DNA of 18,989 nucleotides. Origin: Rhodospirillales bacterium (GTDB lineage Bacteria; Pseudomonadota; Alphaproteobacteria; ATCC43930; CGMCC-115725). A program made the position numbers and the translations under genes. The notes under the pieces are model-generated. The model was given only the letters and a program-made list of their open reading frames with translations. It was not told where the DNA came from and did not search any database. Positions 1 through 7,702 of this stretch are shown in pieces; within the stretch, counting starts at the first letter, position 1; each line of letters begins with the position of its first letter. The stretch lies in NCBI GenBank assembly GCA_015654725.1, contig JAATGI010000054.1:1-18989 (forward strand). The letters are read 5' to 3'.

Positions 1-1
1 C

Positions 2-874
2 GGCGGCGGCAGCGGCGCGGCCCTCGGCCAGGCCAAGGTCTTCGCCAAGGCCGGCTGCAGAGTCGTGATCGCCGATGTAAGGCAAGACCACCTCGATCAC
101 GGCGTGGCGGAACTGAAATCGCGCGGCGCCGAGGTCCATGGCATCAAGCTCGACGTTACCGACCGCGCCGCTTTCGCGCGCGCCGCCGACGAGGCCGAGC
201 GCGTGTTCGGCCCGGTGCAACTGTTGTTCAACACCGCCGGCGTCTCGGTGTTCGGGCCGTTGGAGAAGGCGACCTATGACGATTACGACTGGATGATGGG
301 GGTGAATTTCGGCGGCGTGGTCAACGGCATGCAGAGCTTCGTGCCGCGCATGATCGCGCATGGCAAGGGCGGGCATGTCGTCAACACCGCCTCGATGGCG
401 GCGTTTCACGCGGCGAGCATGGCCGGCATCTACAGCGCCTCGAAATTCGCCGTGCTCGGCATCACCATGGCGATGCGCGAGGCGCTGGCGAAATACGAGA
501 TCGGCGTCTCGGTGCTATGCCCCGCCAACATCAATACCAATATCGCCGAATCGGTGAAGACGCGGCCGGCGCATTTCGCGCATAGCGGTTTCCAGGTCGA
601 TGAGCGCGAGATCGCGGCGCTGCGCGCGATCTACGCGCAAGGCATGGACCCGGAGGAGCTGGCGGGTCATGTCCTCGACGCGGTGAAGGAGAACCGCTTT
701 TACATCATCCCCTATCCCGAGGCGCGCCAAGGCCTCGAGGCGGGCTTCAAGCGCGTGTTGGAATCGTTGCCGCCCGCGGAGTCCGACACCGACGGCCAGG
801 CCAAGCGCAACCTCGCGATGCAGAAATACCGCGAGGCGCGGATGGCGTTGGATAAAGAGAAATACGGCGGGTAG
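2..874 (+). CDS. SDR family NAD(P)-dependent oxidoreductase, 5'-truncated
   Basis: A short-chain dehydrogenase/reductase that lacks only its first few residues, because the reading frame is open to the left edge. The fragment opens with the glycine-rich nucleotide-binding turn GGGSGAALG, and an acidic residue ends the second strand (VVIAD). NTAG at bases 230-241 is a variant of the NNAG structural motif. A serine in VVNTASMAA and the catalytic YSASK at bases 431-445 complete the Ser-Tyr-Lys triad. A methionine codon exists at base 65, but starting there would remove the cofactor site, so the true start lies upstream of the window. The roughly 290-residue length and the C-terminal part ending in a charged tail fit classical SDRs acting on alcohols or ketones. 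The substrate is unknown. It lies upstream of a Liv-type operon on the same strand but is separated by about 420 bases, so joint transcription is not assured. Confidence 0.93.
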   Translation, partial: GGGSGAALGQAKVFAKAGCRVVIADVRQDHLDHGVAELKSRGAEVHGIKLDVTDRAAFARAADEAERVFGPVQLLFNTAGVSVFGPLEKATYDDYDWMMGVNFGGVVNGMQSFVPRMIAHGKGGHVVNTASMAAFHAASMAGIYSASKFAVLGITMAMREALAKYEIGVSVLCPANINTNIAESVKTRPAHFAHSGFQVDEREIAALRAIYAQGMDPEELAGHVLDAVKENRFYIIPYPEARQGLEAGFKRVLESLPPAESDTDGQAKRNLAMQKYREARMALDKEKYGG

Positions 875-1017
875 CGCTCGCGTTTTCGATCAAATTCCCG
901 GCTCCGGGGCGCGTCCGCGTGATGGTGGCGAGCAGGGCGTAGACTTCCTTGCTCCGCGCCGTGCGCTCCTCAGATCGAGCACGCGGATGCCGGCAAGCGG
1001 TCCCGGGCTTCGGGCTT

Positions 1018-1031
1018 CGCGGACGTCCGCG
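1018..1031. promoter_or_regulatory. Perfect 14-bp palindrome, possible operator
   Basis: The sequence CGCGGACGTCCGCG is its own reverse complement. It sits about 190 bases before the leader ORF and 265 bases before livH. A dimeric repressor site would look like this, but in GC-rich DNA such palindromes also arise by chance. No matching regulator gene is present in the window. Confidence 0.2.
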
Positions 1032-1220
1032 TTCAGTAAGAAGCGCGGAATTCCCGCCGCCGCGCCAGAAAGTGGCTTTACCTGACCTCGCCGGCGGTTA
1101 TTCTCGCGGGCGCGGGTATCCGCTCGCCGGGACCACGATCCCCAACGCCGTTGAGCCGAACTGAACCGGCCGAAAAAAAAGAGCCGAGCGGCTTCAGACA
1201 CGAAGCAAGGGGGAAACAAT

Positions 1221-1268
1221 ATGGGCCGTTACACCCTGCCACCGAATTTATCCGGCGCCGTCGCGTGA
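1221..1268 (+). CDS. Possible 15-residue leader peptide upstream of livH
   Basis: The ORF MGRYTLPPNLSGAVA starts at an ATG preceded by a strong Shine-Dalgarno-like stretch (AAGGGGGAAAC, bases 1208-1218) at good spacing, and ends at TGA 1266-1268. It lies in the same frame as livH, whose chosen ATG is nine codons beyond that TGA. The livH start itself has no obvious ribosome binding site. Either this is a leader peptide coupled to livH translation, or the real livH once began at 1221 and an in-frame TGA now interrupts a 25-residue N-terminal extension. The peptide is not enriched in Leu, Ile or Val codons, so a classical branched-chain attenuator is not evident. Confidence 0.35.
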   Translation: MGRYTLPPNLSGAVA

Positions 1269-1295
1269 TTCACCGGCGCGGGTTCGGTTAGCGCC

Positions 1296-2183
1296 ATGTC
1301 GGGCCTCGAAACCGCGATGCTCCCCGTCATGCAAGCGGTGCTCAGCGGCATTCTCGTCGGCGGCGTCTATGGTCTGCTGTCGATCGGCCTGAGCCTCGCC
1401 TTCGGCGTCATGAGAATCGTCAATTTCGCCCATGGCGACATGGTCATGTACGGCATGTATGTCGGCGTGGTCGGATCGACGATACTCGGCATCGATCCGT
1501 TCTTGGCACTTCCGGCCAGCTTCCTGCTGATGGCGGTGCTGGGCGCGCTGCAATACCGGGTGGTGTTCCGCCGCTTCGTCGGCCACACCACCCTCAATCA
1601 GCTCTTGGCGGCGATCGGCCTCGGTCTCGCGCTGCAAATGGTGGCACAGCTCATTTTCGGCGTCGATGCGCGCAGCGCCCATTCGATCTTCGCCGGCAAG
1701 TACGATCTGATCGGACCGTTCTTCCTGGCGCGCGCGCAGATCGTCGCGTTCGGGGTCGCCGGCGTCGCGACGATTCTGGTCGAGCTGCTGCTGCGCAAGA
1801 CGCAATGGGGCAAGGCGGTGCGCGCGGTGGCGGACAATATCGAGGCCGCGGAGATCGTCGGCCTGAAGTCGCAGACCATCAACCTGACCGCGTTCGCGCT
1901 GAGCTGCGGCCTGGCCGGCATCGCCGGCACGGTCTTGGTGACCTACTATCCGACCGATCCGACCAAGGGCTTCACCCTGATGCCGATCGCGCTCATCGCC
2001 ACCACGATCGGCGGGCTCGGCAGCATCGGGGGCGCGTTTCTCGGCGGCATTTTTTGCGGCGTGATTCAACAGACCACCGCGATGCTGTGGAATTCGGCGC
2101 TTCAGGACGTGCCGCTCTATGTGTTGCTATTGGTATTCATCGCTTTTCGGCCGATGGGCTTTTTCGGCCGCAGGTCGGAGTAG
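1296..2183 (+). CDS. livH: Branched-chain amino acid type ABC transporter permease (LivH family)
   Basis: One of the two inner-membrane permease subunits of a Liv/HAAT-type importer, which forms the translocation channel with LivM. The 295-residue protein is almost entirely hydrophobic. It carries the family signature RIVNFAHGDMVMYG at about residues 40-53, and the cytoplasmic coupling loop AVADNIEAAEIVGLKS that contacts the ATPases. The length is normal for LivH. The ATG at 1296 is supported by length, but ATGs at 1317 and 1329 are in frame and equally plausible, and none has a clear ribosome binding site. The better site lies at 1208-1218, ahead of an in-frame 15-codon ORF. livM follows after two bases. 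Liv-type systems import diverse solutes (amino acids, amides, urea, aromatic acids), so the substrate is not fixed by homology. Confidence 0.93.
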   Translation: MSGLETAMLPVMQAVLSGILVGGVYGLLSIGLSLAFGVMRIVNFAHGDMVMYGMYVGVVGSTILGIDPFLALPASFLLMAVLGALQYRVVFRRFVGHTTLNQLLAAIGLGLALQMVAQLIFGVDARSAHSIFAGKYDLIGPFFLARAQIVAFGVAGVATILVELLLRKTQWGKAVRAVADNIEAAEIVGLKSQTINLTAFALSCGLAGIAGTVLVTYYPTDPTKGFTLMPIALIATTIGGLGSIGGAFLGGIFCGVIQQTTAMLWNSALQDVPLYVLLLVFIAFRPMGFFGRRSE

Positions 2184-2185
2184 CC

Positions 2186-3214
2186 ATGGACGCGCCGGCG
2201 ACGGAACGCGGCGCGAGCGATCCGGCGGCCGAGCGGTCGCCGCGCCGGGATCGGGAGCGGCGCGCCTTCATCTATGGGTTTGTCGCCATCGCGGTCGTGG
2301 CGGCGCTGCCGACGCTGCCCTTCGTCAACGATTACCTTCTGGCGGTCGTGGTGCGGGCGCTGATCTTCATCGCGCTGGGTCAGGCCTGGAACGTGGTCGC
2401 CGGGATCGGCGGCCTCCTGTCGCTGGGCCACGGCGCGTTCCTCGGCCTGGGCTGCTACGCGACCGGGATTCTGTTCAACGATTATGGTCTGCCGCCATGG
2501 CTTGGCGTCTGGGTCGGCGCGCTCTTGTCGCTGGCGGTCGCGCTGGTGATGGGGACGATGACATTGCGGATGCGCGGCGTGTTCTTCGCCCTCGCGACCA
2601 TCGCGGTCTCCTTGGCCCTCGACCAACTGGCGCGGCACTATGTCGATCTCACCGGCGGCGATAACGGGCTGGCGTTGAAGTTCCTGGGCGATTCGCTGTG
2701 GTTCATGCAATCGCGCACGCCGACGCCGTTCGTCTATGCCGGACTGGTCTTCGTCATCGCCTATTATTGGATCACGCGATGGGTTCTGGGTAGCCGCCTC
2801 GGGCTGCAAATGCGCGCCGTGCGCGACGACGAGGTGGCCGCCGCCGCCGCCGGGGTCGGGGTGTTCCGCACCAAGCTGCTCGGATTGCTGTTGAGCGCGG
2901 TGATGACCTCGGTCGCGGGCACGCTCTATATGCAATCCTATCAGGCGATCGACCCGGAAACCGCGTTTGGCCTGTCGCAAGCCATCCAGCTCCAATTGCC
3001 CGCGCTGATCGGCGGCCTCGGCACCGCATGGGGACCGATCGTGGGCGGCGCGGTGATGATCTTTTTGTCCGAAGCCACCAATTGGGGCTCGACCAAGCTC
3101 GGGGTCGCCGGCATCGATATCCTGGTCTATGGCTTGCTGCTGCTGGCGGTGGTGATGTATGCGCCGAAGGGCATCATGGGCCTATTCGCCGCGCGGGCAC
3201 GGGGCGGGCGATGA
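2186..3214 (+). CDS. livM: Branched-chain amino acid type ABC transporter permease (LivM family)
   Basis: The second permease subunit, 342 residues. A charged N-terminal tail of about 27 residues (rich in Arg, Glu and Asp) precedes the first membrane segment. The LivM signature appears as GGLLSLGHGAFLGLGCYATG, and the cytoplasmic loop MRAVRDDEVAAAAAGV is the ATPase-coupling element. The frame is open well upstream of 2186, but that part overlaps livH out of frame and is a shadow. The ATG at 2186 follows GGAG at 2177-2180 and lies two bases after the livH stop, which fits translational coupling. The C-terminus ends in a basic tail, and the stop overlaps the livG start as ATGA. Assignment to the family is firm; the substrate is not known. 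Confidence 0.94.
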   Translation: MDAPATERGASDPAAERSPRRDRERRAFIYGFVAIAVVAALPTLPFVNDYLLAVVVRALIFIALGQAWNVVAGIGGLLSLGHGAFLGLGCYATGILFNDYGLPPWLGVWVGALLSLAVALVMGTMTLRMRGVFFALATIAVSLALDQLARHYVDLTGGDNGLALKFLGDSLWFMQSRTPTPFVYAGLVFVIAYYWITRWVLGSRLGLQMRAVRDDEVAAAAAGVGVFRTKLLGLLLSAVMTSVAGTLYMQSYQAIDPETAFGLSQAIQLQLPALIGGLGTAWGPIVGGAVMIFLSEATNWGSTKLGVAGIDILVYGLLLLAVVMYAPKGIMGLFAARARGGR

Positions 3215-3951
3215 CCGCGGCGGTGGCGCTCGAAGTCAGCAACGTCGCTCGGCATTTCGGCGGGTTGGTGGCGCTTCGCGACGTCTCCTTCAAGGTTCGC
3301 GAAGGCGAGGTGATGGGCCTGATCGGCCCCAACGGCGCCGGCAAATCGACCCTGTTCGAGATCATCAGCGGCAATCTCGCGCCGTCCGGCGGGCAGGTCT
3401 CGTTCTTCGGCCGGGACTGCACCACCGACCCCGCGCATGTCCGGCGGCGCGCCGGGCTGTGCCGGACCTTCCAGAAGGTGCGGCTGTTCGAATCGATGTC
3501 GGTGTCCGAGAACATCGCGGTATCGGCGCGGCAATGCCTGCCCCCGGGGCACGATTGGCGCGCCGAGGTCGTCTCGATTCTGGCGCGGCTGCGGCTCTCC
3601 GGCCAGGCCGACCGCATGCCCTCCGAGATCACCCTCGCCGACCGCAAGAAAGTGGAGATCGGCCGCGCGATCGCGGGATTCTGCCGCGTCCTGATGCTCG
3701 ATGAGAGCCTCTCCGGCCTGACCCATGAGGAGGCCGAGGAACTGATCGGCGAAATCCTCGCCCTCAATCGCGATACCGGAATCACGGTGATCGTGGTCGA
3801 GCATGTTCTGTCGGTCCTGGCGGCGATGGTGAAGCGCCTCGTCGTGCTGCACAACGCCACCGTCATCGCCGACGGCGCGCCGGGCGAGGTCGCCCACGAT
3901 CCGGTGGTGATCGAGGCGTATCTCGGCACCAAGGCGAACGCGCTGCGATGA
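3211..3951 (+). CDS. livG: ABC transporter ATP-binding protein (LivG family)
   Basis: A cytoplasmic ATPase of 246 residues paired with LivF to drive import. Walker A is GPNGAGKST at residues 39-47, the Q-loop glutamine is in TFQKV at about 88, Walker B with the catalytic Glu is LMLDES at 161-166, and the switch His is in VVEHV at about 198. The C-terminal VIEAYLG is typical of LivG/LivF. The ABC signature is unusual: where most LivG proteins have an L-(S/P)-x-G-x-Q type motif, this one reads TLADRKKVEI at 141-150. The residue after Walker B Glu is Ser rather than the common Pro. The start at 3211 overlaps the livM stop as ATGA, and the longer open frame upstream is a livM shadow. It overlaps livF in the same way. 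Confidence 0.94.
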   Translation: MTAAVALEVSNVARHFGGLVALRDVSFKVREGEVMGLIGPNGAGKSTLFEIISGNLAPSGGQVSFFGRDCTTDPAHVRRRAGLCRTFQKVRLFESMSVSENIAVSARQCLPPGHDWRAEVVSILARLRLSGQADRMPSEITLADRKKVEIGRAIAGFCRVLMLDESLSGLTHEEAEELIGEILALNRDTGITVIVVEHVLSVLAAMVKRLVVLHNATVIADGAPGEVAHDPVVIEAYLGTKANALR

Positions 3952-4655
3952 GCCTGCTCGAAATCGAGAATCTCAGCGTCGCCTATGGCGATCTCTTCGC
4001 CGTGCGCGAGGTCTCGTTCGCCTTGGACGAGGGCGCGGTGTTCGTGCTGCTGGGCGCCAACGGCGCCGGCAAGACCAGCATCCTGCGCTCGATTTCGGGA
4101 TTGGTCCCGGCGCGCGGCGGTCGGATTCTGGCCGCGGGCCGCGATCTGCGCGGCCTGGCCCCCAATCAAGTGGCGCGCGCGGGAATTTCGCACGTTCCCG
4201 AGGGCAGGCAGATCTTTCCCAATCTCTCGGTCGCCGAGAATCTGACGGTGAGCTTCCTCAAGGAGCGGACCAAGGAGACCATGGCCGCGGCGCTCGCCGC
4301 CGTGTACGAACTGTTTCCGCGCCTCGCCGAGCGGCGCCGCCAAGCCGGCGGCACGCTGTCCGGGGGCGAGCAGCAGATGTTGGCAATCGGCCGCGCCTTG
4401 ATGAATTTTCCCAAGCTGCTGATGCTCGACGAGCCGTCGCTGGGGCTTTCGCCGGTGCTGGCCGACCTGGTGTTCGAGCGCCTCGCCACGATCCGGTCGC
4501 TGGGCACCACGATTCTGCTGGTCGAGCAGAACGCCACTTGCCTCGAATTGGCGACCGGCGGAATCATCCTGGCCAATGGCCGCGTGGTGCTTGCCGGAAC
4601 CCGCGATCGGCTGCAGGATTCGGAATTCGTCCGCCGCGCCTATCTCGGCGTGTAA
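3948..4655 (+). CDS. livF: ABC transporter ATP-binding protein (LivF family)
   Basis: The second ATPase subunit, 235 residues, normal for LivF. Walker A is GANGAGKTS from residue 36, the signature LSGGEQQMLAIGRA starts at residue 137, and Walker B is LLMLDEP with Asp161-Glu162. The switch position is Gln in LLVEQN, as is usual in this subfamily. SHVPEGRQIFPNLSVAENL is the characteristic LivF Q-loop region. The start overlaps the livG stop as ATGA. It is followed by 45 bases and then the binding protein gene, so it belongs to the same operon. Compared with the LivF encoded near the right edge of the window it is shorter and clearly divergent, so the two clusters are not a recent duplication. 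Confidence 0.95.
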   Translation: MSLLEIENLSVAYGDLFAVREVSFALDEGAVFVLLGANGAGKTSILRSISGLVPARGGRILAAGRDLRGLAPNQVARAGISHVPEGRQIFPNLSVAENLTVSFLKERTKETMAAALAAVYELFPRLAERRRQAGGTLSGGEQQMLAIGRALMNFPKLLMLDEPSLGLSPVLADLVFERLATIRSLGTTILLVEQNATCLELATGGIILANGRVVLAGTRDRLQDSEFVRRAYLGV

Positions 4656-4700
4656 CGCTCCTCGGGCGCTCAAGCGCGAGGAAAAAAGGGAGGATCGAAC

Positions 4701-5906
4701 ATGGCTCTTACGCGTAGGCAAACCATCGCCGGTCTGGCCGCCGGCGCCGCCATTCTCGGCGCGCCCCGGATCGGACGCTCGGCCGAGACCGATATCGTGA
4801 TCGGCGCGCCGAATTCGCTGACCGGCGGTCTCGCCGAGGGCGGTTCGCGCTTCGTCGCCGCGTTGCAGATCGCGATCGACCAGATCAACGCCAAGGGCGG
4901 CATCAAATCGCTCGGCGGCGCCAACCTCAAGCTGGTCGCCGCCGACACCACGTCGGAGAATCCGGCCCAGGCCGCCAGCGTGACGCGCCGCATGATCGAT
5001 CAGGACAAGGCGGTGGTCATCGCCGGGTCCACGGCGAGCGCGATGACCCTGGCCGTGCAGATCGAATGCGAAAAGTCGAGCGTTCCGCTGGTGACCAATT
5101 CCTACGCCGATCCGATCGTCAAGCGCGGCCTGAAATACACCTTCAAATTCATGCCGCAGGGCAGCGCGGTGTGGAACATGGCGATGGACGGCATGGTCGA
5201 GATGTACAAGGCGGCGACCGGCGCGCCGCCGAAGAACTGCGCCATCTTCCAGAGCAACGACGCCGTCGGCCTCGTGGTCCAGAAGCTGCTTCCGTTGGAA
5301 GCGCAGCGTCTCGGCCTGCCGGTGCTGTTCTCGACCGGCTATCAGATGGGCCTCTCCGACGCGTCGGTGGCGATCGCGCCGATCATGGCGCAGAAGCCCG
5401 ACGTCATTTTCCTGGGCGCCTTCACCAACGACCTCATCCTCATCATCCAGGCGCTGCGCGGCCTCGGGATCAAGACGCCGATCGTCAATGGCGGCACCTT
5501 CTACGGCGAAGCGGTGGTTAACGCGCTCGGCGATCAGGCCGACCAACTATTTGGGGTCGAGACCTGGAATTCGGACCTGGATCTGCCCGGCAACAAGGCG
5601 CTGGTCGACATCTATATGAAGGCCAATCCCAAGGCGCATCCCGGCAACGAGCAGCTCGGCGTCGGCTTCACCAGCGGCCTCATCATCGGGCAGGCGCTGG
5701 AAAAAGCGGCGAGCCGCGACGGCGCCAAGATCCGCGACGCCCTCGCCAACACCGAATTCACCGACCTGCCGGTTCCCGCCGGCAAGGTCAAGTACGGACC
5801 CGACGGCCTCAACATCTACAACATGGGAATCCTCGTCGAGTGGCAGTCGAGCGTTCTGCGCACGGTATGGCCGAAGGATTTGCAAATGGCCAAGCCGCTC
5901 ATCTGA
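4701..5906 (+). CDS. Periplasmic substrate-binding protein of Liv/HAAT-type ABC transporter
   Basis: A type I periplasmic binding protein of 401 residues that captures the solute for the preceding permease and ATPase subunits. The N-terminus MALTRRQTIAGLAAG has a twin arginine followed by a hydrophobic stretch, so export by Tat is likely, with cleavage near GRSA-ET (residues 25-30). The mature part begins with the family pattern DIVIGAPNSLTGGLAEGG. It continues with LQIAIDQINAKGGI, and VVIAGSTASAMTLAVQ forms the ligand hinge region. A strong ribosome binding site (GGGAGGA, about 4688-4694) supports the ATG. The receptor comes last among the transporter subunits and lies 22 bases before a MetE-like gene. 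The ligand cannot be named: Leu/Ile/Val receptors and aromatic, amide or sulfonate receptors share this fold. Confidence 0.94.
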   Translation: MALTRRQTIAGLAAGAAILGAPRIGRSAETDIVIGAPNSLTGGLAEGGSRFVAALQIAIDQINAKGGIKSLGGANLKLVAADTTSENPAQAASVTRRMIDQDKAVVIAGSTASAMTLAVQIECEKSSVPLVTNSYADPIVKRGLKYTFKFMPQGSAVWNMAMDGMVEMYKAATGAPPKNCAIFQSNDAVGLVVQKLLPLEAQRLGLPVLFSTGYQMGLSDASVAIAPIMAQKPDVIFLGAFTNDLILIIQALRGLGIKTPIVNGGTFYGEAVVNALGDQADQLFGVETWNSDLDLPGNKALVDIYMKANPKAHPGNEQLGVGFTSGLIIGQALEKAASRDGAKIRDALANTEFTDLPVPAGKVKYGPDGLNIYNMGILVEWQSSVLRTVWPKDLQMAKPLI

Positions 5907-5928
5907 AACCGCCCGGGACGACAACGCC

Positions 5929-7086
5929 ATGACCAGTGAAAATCGAATTCTCACCACGCATGTCGGCAGCTTGGCGCGGCCGGCGAAGCTGCTCGACTAC
6001 ATCGCCGCGATGGCGAACGACGTCGCCGTCGATTCCGGCGCGTTTCAAACCTGCCTCGCGGAATCCGTCGCGGCGGTGGTCGAGCGTCAGGCGCAAGCCG
6101 GCGTCGATATCGTCAGCGACGGCGAGTTCGGGAAATTCCGCACCTGGTCGGCCTATATCGTGAGTCGGCTGGGCGGCTTCGAGGAACGCAATATCGAGGC
6201 CTCGATCGGCGCCGGCGCGGACCGTAAAAAATTCCCGGAATTCTACGCGCAATATTTTCCGACGCAGAATCTTCCCAAGCGCGGCACGCTCGCTTGCGTC
6301 GCGCCGGTGACGTACCAAGGCCAAGCCGCGATCAAGCGCGACATCGACAATCTCAAGGCGGCGCTGGGCAAGACCAAAGTCGTTGCCGGATTTCTTCCCG
6401 TGGTGGCGCCGGCCAGCGCCGTGCCCAATTTCAAGAATGAATATTACAAGTCGGACGAGGCGTTCTTTTTCGCGCTCGCCGACGCACTGCACGAGGAATA
6501 TGCCGCGATCGTCGCCGCCGGCCTGTTCCTCCAAGTCGACGACGCGTTCCTGCCCTACATGTACGATGTCGCCTTCGCCGATCAGCCGCTCGCGAATTAC
6601 AAGAAATGGGCGGGGTTGCGCATCGACGCGCTGAACCATGCCCTGCGGGGATTGCCGCCGGAGAAGATCCGGTACCACATCTGCTGGGGCAGCTTTAATA
6701 CGCCGCACACGACGGACGTTCCGCTGAGCGACATCGTCGATCTCGTCTTGCGCGTCAACGCCGGCGCCTATTGCCTCGAAATGGCCAACCCGCGCCACGA
6801 ACACGAGTGGCGCGTCTGGGAACACACGAAACTGCCGGACGGGCGCAAGCTCGTTCCCGGTGTCGTCGGACACGCGACCAACATCGTGGAACATCCGAGC
6901 CTGGTCGCGGAGCGCTTGACGCGGCTCGCCAAGCTGGTGGGGCGCGACAATGTGATGGCCGGCACCGACTGCGGCTTCGCCCAGGCGCCGTTCACCAACC
7001 GGGTCCATCCCAGCATCATCTGGGCCAAGCTCGAAGCGTTGGCCGAGGGCGCGAGGCTGGCGACGAACGAACTGTGGCGAAAGTAG
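5929..7086 (+). CDS. MetE-like zinc alkyltransferase (cobalamin-independent methionine synthase II family)
   Basis: A 385-residue single-barrel relative of the C-terminal catalytic domain of MetE. The family contains enzymes that move an alkyl group to or from a zinc-bound thiol, such as MetE itself and epoxyalkane:coenzyme M transferase. Visible motifs are TTHVGSLARP at residues 9-18, GVDIVSDGEFGK at about 58-69 and LQVDDAFLPY near 201-210. Zinc ligands fit His250 and Cys252 in YHICWG, Glu284 in CLEMAN and Cys348 in GTDCGF, matching the His-x-Cys...Glu...Cys set of MetE. The N-terminal MetE folate domain is absent, so it is unlikely to be a complete methionine synthase. It lies 22 bases behind the binding protein gene and 7 bases before the DUF3237 gene, so it probably acts on the imported compound or its product. 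No good ribosome binding site is visible, which suggests coupling. Confidence 0.88.
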   Translation: MTSENRILTTHVGSLARPAKLLDYIAAMANDVAVDSGAFQTCLAESVAAVVERQAQAGVDIVSDGEFGKFRTWSAYIVSRLGGFEERNIEASIGAGADRKKFPEFYAQYFPTQNLPKRGTLACVAPVTYQGQAAIKRDIDNLKAALGKTKVVAGFLPVVAPASAVPNFKNEYYKSDEAFFFALADALHEEYAAIVAAGLFLQVDDAFLPYMYDVAFADQPLANYKKWAGLRIDALNHALRGLPPEKIRYHICWGSFNTPHTTDVPLSDIVDLVLRVNAGAYCLEMANPRHEHEWRVWEHTKLPDGRKLVPGVVGHATNIVEHPSLVAERLTRLAKLVGRDNVMAGTDCGFAQAPFTNRVHPSIIWAKLEALAEGARLATNELWRK

Positions 7087-7093
7087 CAAGACG

Positions 7094-7555
7094 ATGGACC
7101 CGAGCCTCGAATTCGTTTTCCAGATCGCGGTGAGGTTCGCCTCGCGCAATCATGTCGGCGTGCTGCCGAGCGGCATCCGGCGCGGCTACACGCCGACCTC
7201 GGGCGGCGAGATCACCGGGCCGCGGCTGCAAGGCCGCGTCGTTCCCGATAGCGGCGGCGACTATGCGAGCTGGTGGCCCAATGGCGTGGTCGAATTCAAC
7301 GCGCAATACATGCTGGAGGCCGCCGACGGCACGCTCATCGTGATCAAGAATCGCGGCTTCCGCCATGCGCCGCCCGACGTGCTGCGCCGGATGGAAGCGC
7401 TCGAACCGGTCGATCCCAAGGAATATTACATGCGGGTGGCGCCGACCTTCGAAGCGCCCGTCGGCCGGCACGATTGGCTCACGCGGACCGTCTTCGTCGG
7501 TTCGGCGGATCGCCGCGCGGACCATTCGATTTTCCGATATTTCGCCGTGCTTTGA
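7094..7555 (+). CDS. DUF3237 domain-containing protein
   Basis: A 153-residue protein matching the DUF3237 (UPF0311) family across its length. Typical features are the EFVFQIAV strand, a GPRLQGRVVPDSGGD turn, the segment DYASWWPNGVVEFNAQYML, a central IVIKNRGFRH and the late YYMRVAPTFEAP with a C-terminal VFVGSADRR. The family is predicted to be a beta-barrel without an established reaction. It is commonly found beside oxidoreductases and transporters of catabolic operons. No signal peptide is present, so it is probably cytoplasmic. It starts 7 bases after the MetE-like gene and likely ends the transcription unit that begins at livH. The ribosome binding site is weak. The family call is confident; no function is proposed. 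Confidence 0.85.
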   Translation: MDPSLEFVFQIAVRFASRNHVGVLPSGIRRGYTPTSGGEITGPRLQGRVVPDSGGDYASWWPNGVVEFNAQYMLEAADGTLIVIKNRGFRHAPPDVLRRMEALEPVDPKEYYMRVAPTFEAPVGRHDWLTRTVFVGSADRRADHSIFRYFAVL

Positions 7556-7702
7556 ACGATGGCGCCGGCGAACCTTCCGGTGGATTACGTTTCCGTGACT
7601 TCGCCGCGACGATCGAACCGTTGACCTGACACCCCTCGGTAACGCCACACTCTTTGCGGACTGTTTCGCCACCGAAACGCCGTTCCTCCGAGGAGAAACT
7701 TC

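Larger units (their letters stand above)
875..1295. other. Intergenic region upstream of livH
   Basis: About 420 bases without a long convincing gene. ORFs on both strands here are low-complexity, arginine-rich translations with no recognisable domain. The region contains a perfect 14-base palindrome (1018-1031), an A8 tract near 1171-1178, and a well-initiated 15-codon ORF (1221-1268) just before livH. It probably carries the promoter and control region of the transporter operon, but I could not assign a clear -35/-10 pair. Confidence 0.5.

Noticed and set aside
1171..1195. Hairpin plus T8 on the minus strand as an intrinsic terminator
   Set aside because: The stem is only four or five pairs with a tiny loop, and no minus-strand gene ends there.
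3174..5546. A 790-codon open frame on the minus strand opposite livG-livF-livK
   Set aside because: It lies fully antisense to three genes with clear domain motifs, its translation is rich in Arg, His and Asp without any domain, and it is a typical shadow frame in GC-rich DNA.
7621..7650. TTGACC as a -35 box for the CMD-like gene
   Set aside because: No acceptable -10 element occurs at 16-18 bases spacing.
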